Counted from the first letter of the stretch, positions 1 to 8,905 are shown. The stretch: DNA of 57,286 nucleotides from Vibrio hibernica (GCF_015223435.1 NZ_VHKO01000017.1:1-57286); one strand, 5' to 3'. A program made the numbers and translations. Notes: a model not told the origin generated them from the letters alone.

Positions 1-364
1 TTTGTTTCGTGGCTGAACTGTTAGCCAAGTACAGAGGCTTTTATCTGAAAATCTGAGCAGCAAGATACAGATATATTTGCGTATGTGTTAATTAGCAGTA
101 CAAATCATAACGTCTGTAGTAGTAATGCGATCGTATCGTGTGTGCATATATGATTCATTTTTAGAACTGTGCCGACGATGTTTAGGGTTGCAGTGTATTA
201 ATATATAAAAGTGATGATAGGATGAATTGGAAGCCAAAAACTGGTTAAATAGCTAAATATTGAGCAGTTAAACAAGAATAGCCCGATAATTTAGTTTTAA
301 GCTTGACCTTATCTTATAGAATCATTAAATTAGCGCCTCGTTAAGTTAGTCTTAACAACAATAC
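1..364. other. Non-coding left flank
   Basis: About 360 AT-rich bases before the tRNA gene. I find no convincing reading frame on either strand and no recognisable protein fragment. The only interpretable element is the tRNA promoter at the right end (listed separately). The left part could be the 3' flank of a gene outside the window. Confidence 0.5.
303..331 (+). promoter_or_regulatory. Putative sigma-70 promoter of tRNA-Ser
   Basis: TTGACC at 303-308 is followed after 17 bases by TAAATT at 326-331, then by a GC-rich stretch (GCGCC, 333-337). A GC-rich discriminator just after the -10 is typical of stringently controlled stable-RNA promoters. Transcription would start about 25-30 bases before the mature tRNA 5' end. 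Seen by eye only. Confidence 0.45.
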
Positions 365-452
365 GGTGAGTTGTCCGAGTGGCTTAAGGAGCACGCCTGG
401 AAAGTGTGTATACGGCAACGTATCGAGGGTTCGAATCCCTTGCTCACCGCCA
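365..452 (+). tRNA. tRNA-Ser (anticodon GGA)
   Basis: The 88-base sequence folds as a class II tRNA. The acceptor stem is GGTGAGT (365-371) with GCTCACC (442-448), closing with a T-G wobble; the discriminator is G449 and the CCA is encoded at 450-452. The anticodon arm reads GCCTGGAAAGTGT, giving anticodon GGA for UCC/UCU serine codons. The long variable arm (GTATACGGCAACGTAT) is typical of serine tRNAs, and the T-arm carries GGTTCGAATCC. It closely resembles E. coli tRNA-Ser(GGA) from memory. tRNA 3' ends are common integration sites, but no integrase or duplicated 3' end is seen here. Confidence 0.97.
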
Positions 453-457
453 CATTT

Positions 458-487
458 AAAGCCGCAGACGGTTGTCTGCGGCTTTTT
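458..487 (+). terminator. Rho-independent terminator of tRNA-Ser
   Basis: A perfect 9-bp GC-rich stem GCCGCAGAC / GTCTGCGGC (461-469 with 474-482), loop GGTT, is flanked by AAA upstream and TTTTT downstream. It begins six bases after the CCA end. It also separates the tRNA from the GGDEF-EAL gene that ends from the opposite strand at 509. Confidence 0.9.
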
Positions 488-508
488 AAATGGTATTTAT
501 TCTTCATA

Positions 509-2827
509 TCACAAGGTATTGCCATTAATCCCTTGCTTCAGAATTACTTCAAACTCTTTAGCGGGAACGGGGCGACTGTAATAGTAGCCTTGGCCTAATC
601 CGCATCCCATCTCTTTTAAGTAATTTGCGTGCCAATTGTCTTCAATACCTTCGGCAACAATTTCTAAATTTAGAGCTTTAGCCATCGCAATAATTGCACT
701 TACCAGCTCTCGCTTTTCTTCGCTGTAACGCATATCAGTTAAAAATTCTCGATCAATTTTAAGGCGATCAAAAGGGAATTTCTGAAGATAGCTTAAGGCC
801 GAATAGCCAGTTCCAAAGTCATCAATTGTCAACTGTGCACCCATGCTTTGGAGTTTATTAAGCATAGTTATTACACCGTCGTTATGATCAAACAGTAGGC
901 TTTCGGTAATTTCAATATCGAGTTTCTGTGGCGGTAACGATGATGATTCTAAAGCCTTTTGAATCTGAGATAATAATCGCTCGTAGTATCTGAACTGGAC
1001 GCTCGAAAAATTAACGGAGATTTGTAATGGTGAAATTTTTTGCCATTTAGCCGCTTGGCTGCAAGCAGTATTAAGTGCAAAGTCACCGAGTTGATGTATG
1101 AGACCATTTTTTTCAGCAATAGGGATAAACTCATCTGGAGGGATAAATCCATACTCACTATCATTCCAGCGCATTAATGCTTCAGCACCGATGATTTTTT
1201 CTGTTTTTAAATCAATGATAGGCTGGTAATAAAGTTCTAGCTCTTTATTTGTAATAGCCTGGCGTAAATGACTATCGAGGGTTAGCATTCGCTGTACATC
1301 AATATTCATATCCGCATTATAAAAGCTAAATGCGTTACGGCCGTCTTCTTTTACTTTATACATCGCGATATCAGCATTCGCTAATAATTGCTGTGATGTG
1401 GTTCCATCATATGGATACACCGCCATGCCAATACTTGTTGAAATGAAAAACTCTTGATTATTTGATACAAAAGAGAGCTCAAACAGGGCAAGAATAGTGG
1501 CAGCAATATGTTTCGCATCATTACTGTTTTTAAGATCTGGGATAATAAGTAAGAATTCATCACCTCCGAAACGCGATAGTGTGGAGGATGGTGTAATAAT
1601 TCGTTGTAGGCGTTGGGTCGTCTCAATGAGAACCATGTCGCCGACTAAATGACCTAAGGTATCGTTAATTTGTTTGAAGTTATCCAAATCAATAAAGATG
1701 ACGAGCGTAAGAGTATTATTTTGGGCTGCTTTTATTAATTCTAGCTCTAATTGATCATTGCCATATTTACGATTGGCTAGCCCAGTAAGCGCATCGTGGG
1801 ATGCTTGGTAAGCTAGCAGTACTTCGGATTGTTTTCGTTTTTCTACCTCTTCAAGTAAGCGCTGATTTTTTACTGATAGCATTTTTTGCTGGCGATGACT
1901 TTGCTGAACTTTGGTTCTTAGAATCAGGTTGGCATTATTAATCATAAAAATGTATAGCAAACCTAGAATGACAGGAATGGCTAATAGTGATAAGCCGATA
2001 ATGAACCAACTGGATGTCAGAATATCTTTTTCTGCCAATGGTTCAAACCAACTTTTTAATTTAAAAGGAGAGTTGGCGATAGGGGTTTCAAAGTAAATGT
2101 TTTCGCTTAAATTGGGACGAGTAGTTGAATGGTTTTTTCCTGTAAGTGTATCCCAAATGAGAATGTCACTGGGAGGTGTGGTGAGAACCATACGGCTATG
2201 GTTTTCTTCATATTCTTGAGATGTTAACTGTTGGATGATGATATTTTTGTTCAGTTGGGCAATAAGATAGGCGACAGTTTTACCATCGTATTGAATTGGT
2301 TTGATGAGTTTTATATGAATCACTTGTGACTCTTTACTGGCATCAATAAATATATCTGCCCCCTTCAACTTATGGTATTTAGACATATTGGTGCTGAGAG
2401 TTAAAGAGTCATCCGTTTCAGAAATAGTATCGCCATTATAATTAACTAAAAGGAGATGCTCGAATATGGATTCGTTATACATTTTCCTTGTTTCAATCAG
2501 TTGTATTAGCTCTCGCTTTAATTTAACTAAACTGGCACCTAAGCCATATTCCATTGACATACCAGAGGCTAAGTTTGCGAAAAATGTTTGCATGGACTTT
2601 CCAGTAGACACATTGTTGATGCTGTCTTTTGTCACCATAAATAATGTATCTAGCACATGGGCATAGCTTTGAACTTTCAAACTTAATTCGCGTTGTTGAG
2701 ATTCTTTTAGCCTTGTTTGACCTAAGTTAGTAACCCCTAAAATTAGTATTAAATACAATCCAAGCATAATCGAACCACTAATGAGTAATTGATGACTTGA
2801 AACTTTTTTAATCCAGTTATTGCTCAT
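509..2827 (-). CDS. Membrane-bound GGDEF-EAL cyclic-di-GMP enzyme with periplasmic sensor
   Basis: The 772-residue protein has a membrane helix at about 14-34, a periplasmic sensor region at about 35-270, a second helix at about 274-296, a short coiled linker, a GGDEF domain (about 340-500) and an EAL domain (about 515-765). The cyclase signature is intact (GGDEF at 421-425), but the inhibitory RxxD site is absent (TPSS at that position). The EAL domain keeps E549-A-L, DDFGTG at 669-674 and EGIE at 726-729, so phosphodiesterase activity is expected; whether the cyclase is active or regulatory cannot be told. The gene starts 12 bases after the solute-binding-protein gene, indicating co-transcription. 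The pairing resembles V. cholerae NspS-MbaA, where a periplasmic binding protein controls a GGDEF-EAL receptor; that functional parallel is inference. Confidence 0.9.
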   Translation of the reverse strand: MSNNWIKKVSSHQLLISGSIMLGLYLILILGVTNLGQTRLKESQQRELSLKVQSYAHVLDTLFMVTKDSINNVSTGKSMQTFFANLASGMSMEYGLGASLVKLKRELIQLIETRKMYNESIFEHLLLVNYNGDTISETDDSLTLSTNMSKYHKLKGADIFIDASKESQVIHIKLIKPIQYDGKTVAYLIAQLNKNIIIQQLTSQEYEENHSRMVLTTPPSDILIWDTLTGKNHSTTRPNLSENIYFETPIANSPFKLKSWFEPLAEKDILTSSWFIIGLSLLAIPVILGLLYIFMINNANLILRTKVQQSHRQQKMLSVKNQRLLEEVEKRKQSEVLLAYQASHDALTGLANRKYGNDQLELELIKAAQNNTLTLVIFIDLDNFKQINDTLGHLVGDMVLIETTQRLQRIITPSSTLSRFGGDEFLLIIPDLKNSNDAKHIAATILALFELSFVSNNQEFFISTSIGMAVYPYDGTTSQQLLANADIAMYKVKEDGRNAFSFYNADMNIDVQRMLTLDSHLRQAITNKELELYYQPIIDLKTEKIIGAEALMRWNDSEYGFIPPDEFIPIAEKNGLIHQLGDFALNTACSQAAKWQKISPLQISVNFSSVQFRYYERLLSQIQKALESSSLPPQKLDIEITESLLFDHNDGVITMLNKLQSMGAQLTIDDFGTGYSALSYLQKFPFDRLKIDREFLTDMRYSEEKRELVSAIIAMAKALNLEIVAEGIEDNWHANYLKEMGCGLGQGYYYSRPVPAKEFEVILKQGINGNTL

Positions 2828-2839
2828 GGTGGCTAATCT

Positions 2840-3754
2840 TTACTTGAAATAATCATGGTAGAAATCAAATACAGAGGGATAGTACTTTTCGACCAAATGC
2901 TGATATGTACCGTCTGATTTAATGATTGTTAAATATTGGTTATAAGCTTCACGTAATTTTGGTGAGCTTTTTCTAAATCCAGCAGCCATTTTTTGTGATT
3001 CTGAAACCGGTCCAATCACTTTTATTTGACCTGGCCATTTCTCGAGGGCAATTAAGGTATCTGCCACATCTAATAGTGTATTTTCGGCATCTTTATTTAA
3101 AATTGCAGGGACCATTTCATTTAAATTGCGCTTACGAGTCGGTAGGATCATATCGATATTCTTACCATAAAGATTGTATAGGTTTGGGTCTAAGCAAGAG
3201 TCCTCCATAGCAAGGACATGTTGGCCAGACATTAATTTTTTTACCATTTCTATGTCTTTTTGTAAGGAACCTGAAGGGATGATTGGTTTCAAGTGTGAAT
3301 CCGTTCGTGATACTAGCCATACCGCAGAAGGGAAGTAGTCATCCGAAAAATCAAATAACTGAGATCGCCAGTGTAAAACGGTTATACCATTGGCAATAAT
3401 ATCACCCTCAATAGGGACAGGTTTCCCAACAATGATTTGGTTATCTTTAAATTGGGAATCTATTCCAGTAAGCTTTCCTATTACATTACCCCATGTTGCG
3501 GGAACGTATTCATATTTAACGCCAATGTACTTAGCAAATCCTTGTGTGATTTCGATATCGAGTCCCGTAACGGATTCAAATCCATCACTGTGAATATAGG
3601 ATATGAAGTTAGCGTATGGCACGCCGAGATGATGTAATACCCCCTCTTTCTTTATGTCCTCTAAGTCTCGAGCTAAAAGAGAACTGCTGAACAGTAGAAT
3701 AGACAGAGTTAGTGAGGTATGAAAAATAAATTTTGCGAATATGTTATGCAACAT
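2840..3754 (-). CDS. Periplasmic solute-binding protein (SBP_bac_3-like), probable partner of the GGDEF-EAL receptor
   Basis: The 304-residue protein starts at ATG 3754, where AGAGGA lies about 7 bases upstream; an in-frame upstream start at 3793 has no such signal. Residues 1-28 form a Sec signal peptide ending SLLA. The motif GLDIEITQGFAKYIGVKYEYVP around 64-85 is typical of family 3 (polar amino acid-type) binding proteins. No permease or ATPase gene is adjacent; the next gene, 12 bases downstream, is the GGDEF-EAL receptor. It therefore more likely acts as a ligand-sensing co-receptor than as part of an ABC importer. The ligand is unknown. There is no C-terminal lytic transglycosylase domain, which excludes MltF. 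Confidence 0.82.
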   Translation of the reverse strand: MLHNIFAKFIFHTSLTLSILLFSSSLLARDLEDIKKEGVLHHLGVPYANFISYIHSDGFESVTGLDIEITQGFAKYIGVKYEYVPATWGNVIGKLTGIDSQFKDNQIIVGKPVPIEGDIIANGITVLHWRSQLFDFSDDYFPSAVWLVSRTDSHLKPIIPSGSLQKDIEMVKKLMSGQHVLAMEDSCLDPNLYNLYGKNIDMILPTRKRNLNEMVPAILNKDAENTLLDVADTLIALEKWPGQIKVIGPVSESQKMAAGFRKSSPKLREAYNQYLTIIKSDGTYQHLVEKYYPSVFDFYHDYFK

Positions 3755-3854
3755 GATGTCCTCTTTTGTCCATTTCAACGATGCTATTTTCACTTGAGAT
3801 TATTATCGCGAATAAGAATGGTTTAAGCATTCGTATTTTTTGATATTTTATATA

Positions 3855-3880
3855 ATTAAGGGCCAATTTAGGCCCTTAAT
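3855..3880 (-). terminator. Hairpin after the aminotransferase pseudogene
   Basis: A perfect 10-bp inverted repeat ATTAAGGGCC / GGCCCTTAAT (3855-3864 with 3871-3880), loop six bases, lies just beyond the aminotransferase stop and upstream of the SBP gene. The tail on the minus strand is AT-rich rather than a pure T-run. It probably insulates the SBP/GGDEF-EAL operon. Confidence 0.6.
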
Positions 3881-3916
3881 GACCTTTATTATTGAGTTTA
3901 TTAACTCATACAGGCG

Positions 3917-5323
3917 TTAAGCCATTTTTTTGTACAAATGCTTGATGGCTGAAACAAGTCCGCGGATATCATCCTCATCATTAAAAATGTGTGTAGAAAT
4001 CCGTAAAGCATGGCTGTCTTCAGTATCGTCTTTGTACAGTTTAAAGTCCGTGGTCCGGATAATATAACCGTATTCATTTCTCAAACGATCTCTGAGTTCG
4101 AGTAGTCGTTCATTATCAGTTAATTTAAATGGGTTAAAGGATGTGATACCACTAAGAAAAGCATCATCATTCGGGGAGAATTGATAAGCATGAGGCAATG
4201 CATCTGCGAGTAAACTTTTGCATAACCGACTTAATTCAAAAATACGTTTTTCAATTTTATCTCGACCGATTTTATCCCATAATTTACAACTGTCGGCTAA
4301 CGCTTGCTTGGCTGGGTAGTTGTCATTGCCGATATATTGCATTTGGACTTGAGTACCTAAATAAGCCGCTTCAGACAATGAAGAGTTAATAAGCCAAAGA
4401 GGATTACTGCGATCACTCCAATAGTTACTTAGTCGGTTTGCATTATCTCGAACATAAAGTATGCCTGTCGCGCCTGGCCCGCATTGCCATTTGTGACCAG
4501 ATCCTGCATAGAAATCACAATCTATATCATGTAAATCTATATCTAGCATACCGAAAGTATGAGCACCATCAATCAGTGTTGGTATGCCATATTGTTAGGC
4601 TAATTCGCAAAGACGTTTTGCTGGTAGTTTTGTTCCGGTTTTATAAGTAATGTGTGAAAAAGTGAGTAAGCGGACATTACTATGGGCGTTTAAAGCAGAA
4701 CGGAAAGCCTCTATATAATCATCTTCTGATACGGTTTCAGTTCCAGTATAAATTGGCAACTGTACTTCAACTACGTTAACACCAAAACGTTGTTTGACCA
4801 CATTTAAAGGTGATGTTGCGACAATGTGTTCATGATGGGTCGTTAAAATGACATCACCCGGCTCGAATTGTAGTCCATTGATAATTGTACACATACCGTC
4901 AGTAGTATTGCGGCTTAAGATGATTTCATATGGATCAGCACCAAAACTCGATGCTATATCGTCTACCATTTCAGTGGTGTAAGGAAAATCACCAAATTTG
5001 TTTTCCATATCCCAAGGTGAGCGAGCGACAATTTTACTATTCTTTTCATATTGCTCAAGAACTTGGTTTGGTATCGAGCCAGTGGTTCCTGTATTCATAT
5101 AGGTATTTGCTTTGTTGAGAGAGAACTCATTTCTCACTTTATGCCACAGTTTTTTATCATTGTCATGGTGTGGAGGGTGTTTCCACCCAGAGTTCCAGTT
5201 GTGTGCTTCTGCTTCAGAGCTGAATATGGTTGAACCTAGCCCCGCAGCGACGGCAAAGCTTGCCGAACCTTGGATAAATCTGCGTCTATTAATTCCATTT
5301 ATTTTTGATGTGTCGCTGCTCAT
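3917..5323 (-). pseudogene. Tat-signal class V (PLP-dependent) aminotransferase-like protein, interrupted by an in-frame TAA
   Basis: The start at ATG 5323 has GGAG about 8 bases upstream. A twin-arginine signal (NRRRFIQG, then a hydrophobic stretch ending SEAEA) predicts folded export to the periplasm. The frame reads ...KRLCELA and then TAA at 4595-4597, and continues in the same frame as QYGIPTLIDGAHTFGMLDIDLHD to 3917, about 468 codons in all. LIDGAHTFG supplies the Asp that pairs with the PLP ring nitrogen and GSGHKW the Schiff-base Lys; both lie after the stop. The upstream piece alone (about 242 residues) therefore cannot be active. Single-base nonsense mutation, readthrough or sequencing error remain possible. 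The family includes isopenicillin-N-epimerase-like proteins; the substrate is unknown. Confidence 0.85.
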
Positions 5324-5519
5324 CTTTCTCTCCATGCAAGTCAATTTAACGTTAGTTGGTTGAAATCAATCACAAATCGAATGAAATCATTCCAAACATA
5401 TAAATATTAGATGCAAGTGAGCGGATTGTAACGAATTAATCACAAAGAATTGACACATATCTCGTTCATCTTATTGATGTGTTTGTTTATTATCCGCATT
5501 GGATGTTAATTGAACTTAT

Positions 5520-5690
5520 CTGTCAGGGATTAAATTGGAGATTCACTCGTAACTGATTGGAAAGTAATATTAATCCATTACAGGAATTAGGATTAAAATT
5601 TCTATTGATGAGTTTGGTGCAGGGTATTCGTTATTTTAAGGCTACTATTTTTTCTCTAAATCTTTCTCTAAATCGATAGAGAAAGTTGAC
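5520..5690 (+). pseudogene. Decayed fragment of an EAL (c-di-GMP phosphodiesterase) domain
   Basis: The gap between the aminotransferase and the nfeD gene contains, in order on the plus strand but in shifting frames, pieces matching consecutive EAL-domain motifs. LEI (5535-5543) is followed by LESNINPLQELGLK (5557-5597), then ISIDEFGAGYSLF (5598-5636), then L-stop-IDRE (about 5668-5685). In intact EAL domains the order is LEITES, LxxLGxxIAIDDFGTGYSSL, LKIDRxF. At least two frameshifts and several stops separate the pieces, so nothing functional is made. It is not a copy of the local EAL gene at 509-2827, whose matching segment differs. The call rests on motif reading only. Confidence 0.55.
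5662..5685. repeat. Inverted repeat plus short direct repeat inside the EAL relic
   Basis: CTTTCTCTA (5662-5670) and TAGAGAAAG (5677-5685) form a perfect 9-bp palindrome with a six-base loop. TTTCTCTAAATC also occurs twice in tandem (5651-5662 and from 5663), suggesting a small slippage duplication in decaying DNA. Confidence 0.5.
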
Positions 5691-5721
5691 GAGTAGTAAA
5701 CCACCGACCTTTATTTAAAGC

Positions 5722-5745
5722 AAGGGTGGTGCGATGACCACCCTT
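5722..5745. terminator. Terminator-like hairpin downstream of nfeD
   Basis: A perfect 9-bp stem AAGGGTGGT / ACCACCCTT (5722-5730 with 5737-5745), loop GCGATG, lies 35 bases beyond the nfeD stop. The minus-strand tail is only moderately T-rich. Confidence 0.55.
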
Positions 5746-5780
5746 AAACCATTTTTTATTTGGACGGTTTTATTCATTGG

Positions 5781-6254
5781 CTACTTTAGGGGAGTTTCGA
5801 CTGATTCAACCCATAAAATACCAACATCATGGCGTATCACTTTTACCGTCTGACCTTTTGATAGCAGCTGTTGGCTACGAACTTTCCAGTTAATTCCGGA
5901 GTAGGCATGCACCATTGTATCTGAAGAGGCATTAATATCATCGGTCAAAACAAAAGTGATTTGAGCAAAGTCAGAGCTTTTTAATGTCTCATTACTTGGT
6001 TGATTCTGCAGGCGTTTCAGTGGTCGCCATAAAATCAAAGCAAAGATGCAGGTTAATGCTCCACTTAACCAAACGGCGTGGTGAAGGCTAGCTTCAATTA
6101 AGTTGAATTGCATTGCAAGGCCAGTACAAAATAGTGCCAGCCCAACAAAGAACAGTAAGAACGTAGAGAAGCCGAATACCGCAATTTCAATAATTAATGC
6201 AATCGTACCTAGTGCCATTAAAACTTGCGGAAGATAACTGACGATCCAATCCAT
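5781..6254 (-). CDS. NfeD-like membrane protein (YbbJ type), partner of QmcA
   Basis: The 157-residue protein has two or three membrane helices in its first 75 residues. A soluble C-terminal domain of about 70 residues fits the OB-fold of NfeD proteins (IVRHDVGILWVESVE at the end). The gene starts two bases after the stop of the stomatin-like gene, so the two are translationally linked, as in E. coli qmcA-ybbJ. NfeD proteins work with SPFH proteins in membrane-microdomain scaffolds; the exact role is unknown. No protease domain is present, so this is the short NfeD type. Confidence 0.88.
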   Translation of the reverse strand: MDWIVSYLPQVLMALGTIALIIEIAVFGFSTFLLFFVGLALFCTGLAMQFNLIEASLHHAVWLSGALTCIFALILWRPLKRLQNQPSNETLKSSDFAQITFVLTDDINASSDTMVHAYSGINWKVRSQQLLSKGQTVKVIRHDVGILWVESVETPLK

Positions 6255-6256
6255 AA

Positions 6257-7207
6257 CTATCCTCTAGAGGTTTTGTTTAACGAGTTAATGATCGACATAC
6301 CTTGAGCGACGAGTGAGCTGGCATCGGTGCCGTTATCTGGTAGTAATACTACCGATGACTCCTTCGCGATCGCACGTTTGGCTTCAATGGCTTTGGTTGC
6401 TAGATCAAGCTGAATGGCCTTTTGACCTTCTTCGGTATTGGCAGCATCACCGATTGTTTTTAGTGCTTCTGCTTGTGCTTCAGCTACCGCAATAATTGCT
6501 TTTGCTTCACCTTCAGCTCTTAAGATTTGCTCAGTCTTATCAGCTTCAGCCGCTAATACTTGCGCTTGTTTTTTACCTTCTGCAACATTTATTGCCGCTT
6601 GGCGATCACCCTCGGACTCTAAAATCTGAGCACGTTTTACTCGTTCGGCTTTCATTTGTGCTTCCATCGATTCCATTATGGAGCTTGGTGGAACGATATC
6701 TTTAATCTCATAGCGTAGAACCTGAATGCCCCAAGGTTCTGCTGCTGAGTTAATGGCGGCTACAATATTTGTATTTAATACATCACGCTCTTCAAAGGTT
6801 TTATCCAGCTCCATTTTACCTAGTTCAGAACGCATAGTGGTTTGTGCTAGCTGTGTGACGGCGAAAGCGTAGTCATCGACACCGTAAGTCGCTTTGTATG
6901 GGTCCAACACACGAAAGTATAAAATACCATCAACGACTAATGAGATATTGTCGCGTGTAATGGCGGATTGAGAAGGCACATCTTGAGCTTGTTCTTTTAG
7001 GCTGCGCTCTGCGGCAACTCGATCAATAAAAGGGACGATGAAATTAAGTCCTGCCACTTTTGTTGAATGATATTTCCCAAAACGTTCAACCAGCCAAGCT
7101 TGATTTTGTGGAACAAATTTAATACCACTTTTTAAAATTGCGACAATAAAAATAAAGAGAACAATTGGCACAATATTACCAAAAATGAGATCCATTGGAA
7201 TGTTCAT
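6257..7207 (-). CDS. qmcA: SPFH/stomatin-family membrane protein QmcA
   Basis: The 316-residue protein has an N-terminal membrane helix (about 8-26). An SPFH/Band-7 domain follows, with the family stretch VPQNQAWLVERFGKYHSTKVAGLN and VPFIDRVAAERSLKEQ. A long Ala/Glu-rich coiled-coil (about 180-265, rich in AEGEAKAI-type repeats) drives oligomer assembly. Length and order match E. coli QmcA (about 305 residues), a large ring-forming inner-membrane scaffold linked to FtsH-HflKC quality control. The nfeD gene follows within two bases. Confidence 0.92.
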   Translation of the reverse strand: MNIPMDLIFGNIVPIVLFIFIVAILKSGIKFVPQNQAWLVERFGKYHSTKVAGLNFIVPFIDRVAAERSLKEQAQDVPSQSAITRDNISLVVDGILYFRVLDPYKATYGVDDYAFAVTQLAQTTMRSELGKMELDKTFEERDVLNTNIVAAINSAAEPWGIQVLRYEIKDIVPPSSIMESMEAQMKAERVKRAQILESEGDRQAAINVAEGKKQAQVLAAEADKTEQILRAEGEAKAIIAVAEAQAEALKTIGDAANTEEGQKAIQLDLATKAIEAKRAIAKESSVVLLPDNGTDASSLVAQGMSIINSLNKTSRG

Positions 7208-7384
7208 AAATTTCCTTAATAGTAAGTATATCTTTAGATTAGCAGAGTATAAGAAGAGTCTACTCTCAATTGGTGTGATTAGCTTGATTTGAAGCTGATA
7301 AGTGATATATAGCCTAGAAAATCTGAAGTTCTTCTTTATTTTATGTCATTGATATTTTTATAGATTGAAATATGAGGAAGGCTT

Positions 7385-7413
7385 GGCAACCAGATATGTC
7401 ATCACTGGCTGCC
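7385..7413 (-). terminator. Weak hairpin after the thioesterase gene
   Basis: GGCAACCAG (7385-7393) pairs with CTGGCTGCC (7405-7413) with one internal mismatch, about 20 bases beyond the thioesterase stop. There is no T-tract, so its function as a terminator is uncertain. Confidence 0.3.
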
Positions 7414-7430
7414 TTAAAAGGATGAGGAGC

Positions 7431-7862
7431 TTAGCTTAAGTGCTCGATAGATTGGATAGCTTCATATATTTCTGAACTTAAACGCGCTTTAGTTTGATTT
7501 TTAAAGTCAAACATTACCACCGTTGCGCTTCCTAGTGTTGTCACTTTATTGAGCTTGGTACTCACCACTTGGTATTTCATGGTAAATCTATCTTCTTGCA
7601 AGTCAGTAATTTTAGCCCCAACCAGCAAAGTATCTGGAAAGGTGACGGGTATTTTATATCGACAACTAGTTTCGCTGACGACTGGGCCAATTTGAGTGAG
7701 TGCTATTTGCTCCATTAACGCAATCTGTTTGAAATAATCAATTCGGGCTGTTTCAAAGTAACGAAAATACATAACATTATTAACATGTTGTAGAGCGTCC
7801 ATTTCTCCCCATGCAACAGGAATTTCAGTGATGACTGGAAATCCATTTAACAGTGAATTCAT
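7431..7862 (-). CDS. Acyl-CoA thioesterase, hotdog fold (YbgC/4HBT family)
   Basis: The start at ATG 7862 is preceded by AAGGA at about 8 bases; an upstream in-frame ATG at 7886 has no such site. The 143-residue product has the 4HBT signature WGEMDALQHVNNVMYFRYFETARIDYF, in which the Asp of EMDxxxHVNN is the usual catalytic residue. The expected reaction is hydrolysis of an acyl-CoA thioester; chain preference cannot be read. It is a single gene with no obvious pathway partner. Confidence 0.85.
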   Translation of the reverse strand: MNSLLNGFPVITEIPVAWGEMDALQHVNNVMYFRYFETARIDYFKQIALMEQIALTQIGPVVSETSCRYKIPVTFPDTLLVGAKITDLQEDRFTMKYQVVSTKLNKVTTLGSATVVMFDFKNQTKARLSSEIYEAIQSIEHLS

Positions 7863-7987
7863 TTTACTATCCTTAAAATCAAACAAGCGTTTAGATTAGA
7901 GTTGAAAGCGTTATACAACAAATAGTACGTATAAAAATCGTGAGCTTTAACCAACTTCCTTTTAGATAATAGTGTGGTTCTCCATTT

Positions 7988-8905
7988 CTAATTCATATTT
8001 AAGTCTGACTTTCTTTGGCTTTGAACCCACAGCTTAATTTTTTGATTAAAGATATAAATACACAAACCTAAAATCACAATGCCACAACCGATGAATTGAA
8101 GGTTGTTTAAGGTTTCATCAAGAATTATCCAACCGGAAAATAAGCCAATTACCGGAACTAATAACGCAAAAGGAACAACATTTGCCGTTCCATGTTTAGC
8201 GATAGCTGCTCCCCATGCACTGTAGCCAAAAAGTGAGGCGGCAAAAGCGAGATATAGAACAGTAAGAATGGTTGCAAGAGAAGGGTGGGTAACGGCTCGT
8301 ATTATTAAATTGTGGTCGTCAAGCAAGTAACTAAAGAAAGAGAAAGGAATGACCGGCACAAGAGCTGCCCAAACCACAAGATGCACCATGTTAGTACTTG
8401 GATAACGCATGGAAATGGTACGGTTACATAGATTACCAATTCCCCACGAACACGCCGCGCATAAGGTCAAGAAGTAGCCCAAGAATGTAATGTGGGTTTC
8501 AAGTACGCCAAGTAATAAGCAGATGACGCCACCTAATGCGATTAAGCCACCGATGATTTGGAGCTTATTTATCTTATCTTGATAGATTAATACACCTAAA
8601 ATAGCGGTAACGAACACTTGCATCTGTAATATCAATGAGGCTTGCCCAGACGGCATTCCGACATGTAAAGCATAAAAAAGAAAAGCAAATTGGCCAAAGC
8701 TGATAGTTAACCCGTAAGCGATAATCCAGCGCCATGGTACCGCAGGTTTAGGACAAAAGAAGATGAGTGGTAAGGCAACAAAAATAAAACGAGATCCTGC
8801 CATGAAAAAAGGCGGAACATCTTGAAGCCCAACGGTGATAATAACGAAGTTAATACCCCAAACGAACACCACTAATAAAATAAGTAAAAGGCTTCGAACA
8901 TCCAT
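7988..8905 (-). CDS. eamA: EamA-family (DMT) exporter, like O-acetylserine/cysteine exporter EamA
   Basis: The 305-residue protein has ten predicted helices and two EamA repeats (about 5-140 and 150-290). The N-terminus VVFVWGINFVIITVGLQDVPP, the stretch YGLTISFGQFAFLFYALHVGMPSGQASLILQ and the C-terminal LLVPVIGLFSGWIILDE agree well, from memory, with E. coli EamA (YdeD), which exports cysteine-pathway metabolites. Substrate assignment is inference, since DMT proteins change substrate easily. The start at 8905 has AGGTG upstream. It is monocistronic. Confidence 0.78.
   Translation of the reverse strand: MDVRSLLLILLVVFVWGINFVIITVGLQDVPPFFMAGSRFIFVALPLIFFCPKPAVPWRWIIAYGLTISFGQFAFLFYALHVGMPSGQASLILQMQVFVTAILGVLIYQDKINKLQIIGGLIALGGVICLLLGVLETHITFLGYFLTLCAACSWGIGNLCNRTISMRYPSTNMVHLVVWAALVPVIPFSFFSYLLDDHNLIIRAVTHPSLATILTVLYLAFAASLFGYSAWGAAIAKHGTANVVPFALLVPVIGLFSGWIILDETLNNLQFIGCGIVILGLCIYIFNQKIKLWVQSQRKSDLNMN

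Noticed and set aside
365..452. tRNA-Ser as an active island attachment site
   Set aside because: No integrase, no duplicated tRNA 3' end and no shift in gene character downstream.
366..598. Two plus-strand reading frames of 71 and 75 codons across the tRNA
   Set aside because: They translate the tRNA-Ser and its terminator; no Shine-Dalgarno and no protein-like composition.
4595..4597. Recoding (selenocysteine or programmed readthrough) at the aminotransferase stop
   Set aside because: The codon is TAA, not TGA, and no recoding structure is visible; simple nonsense mutation is more likely.
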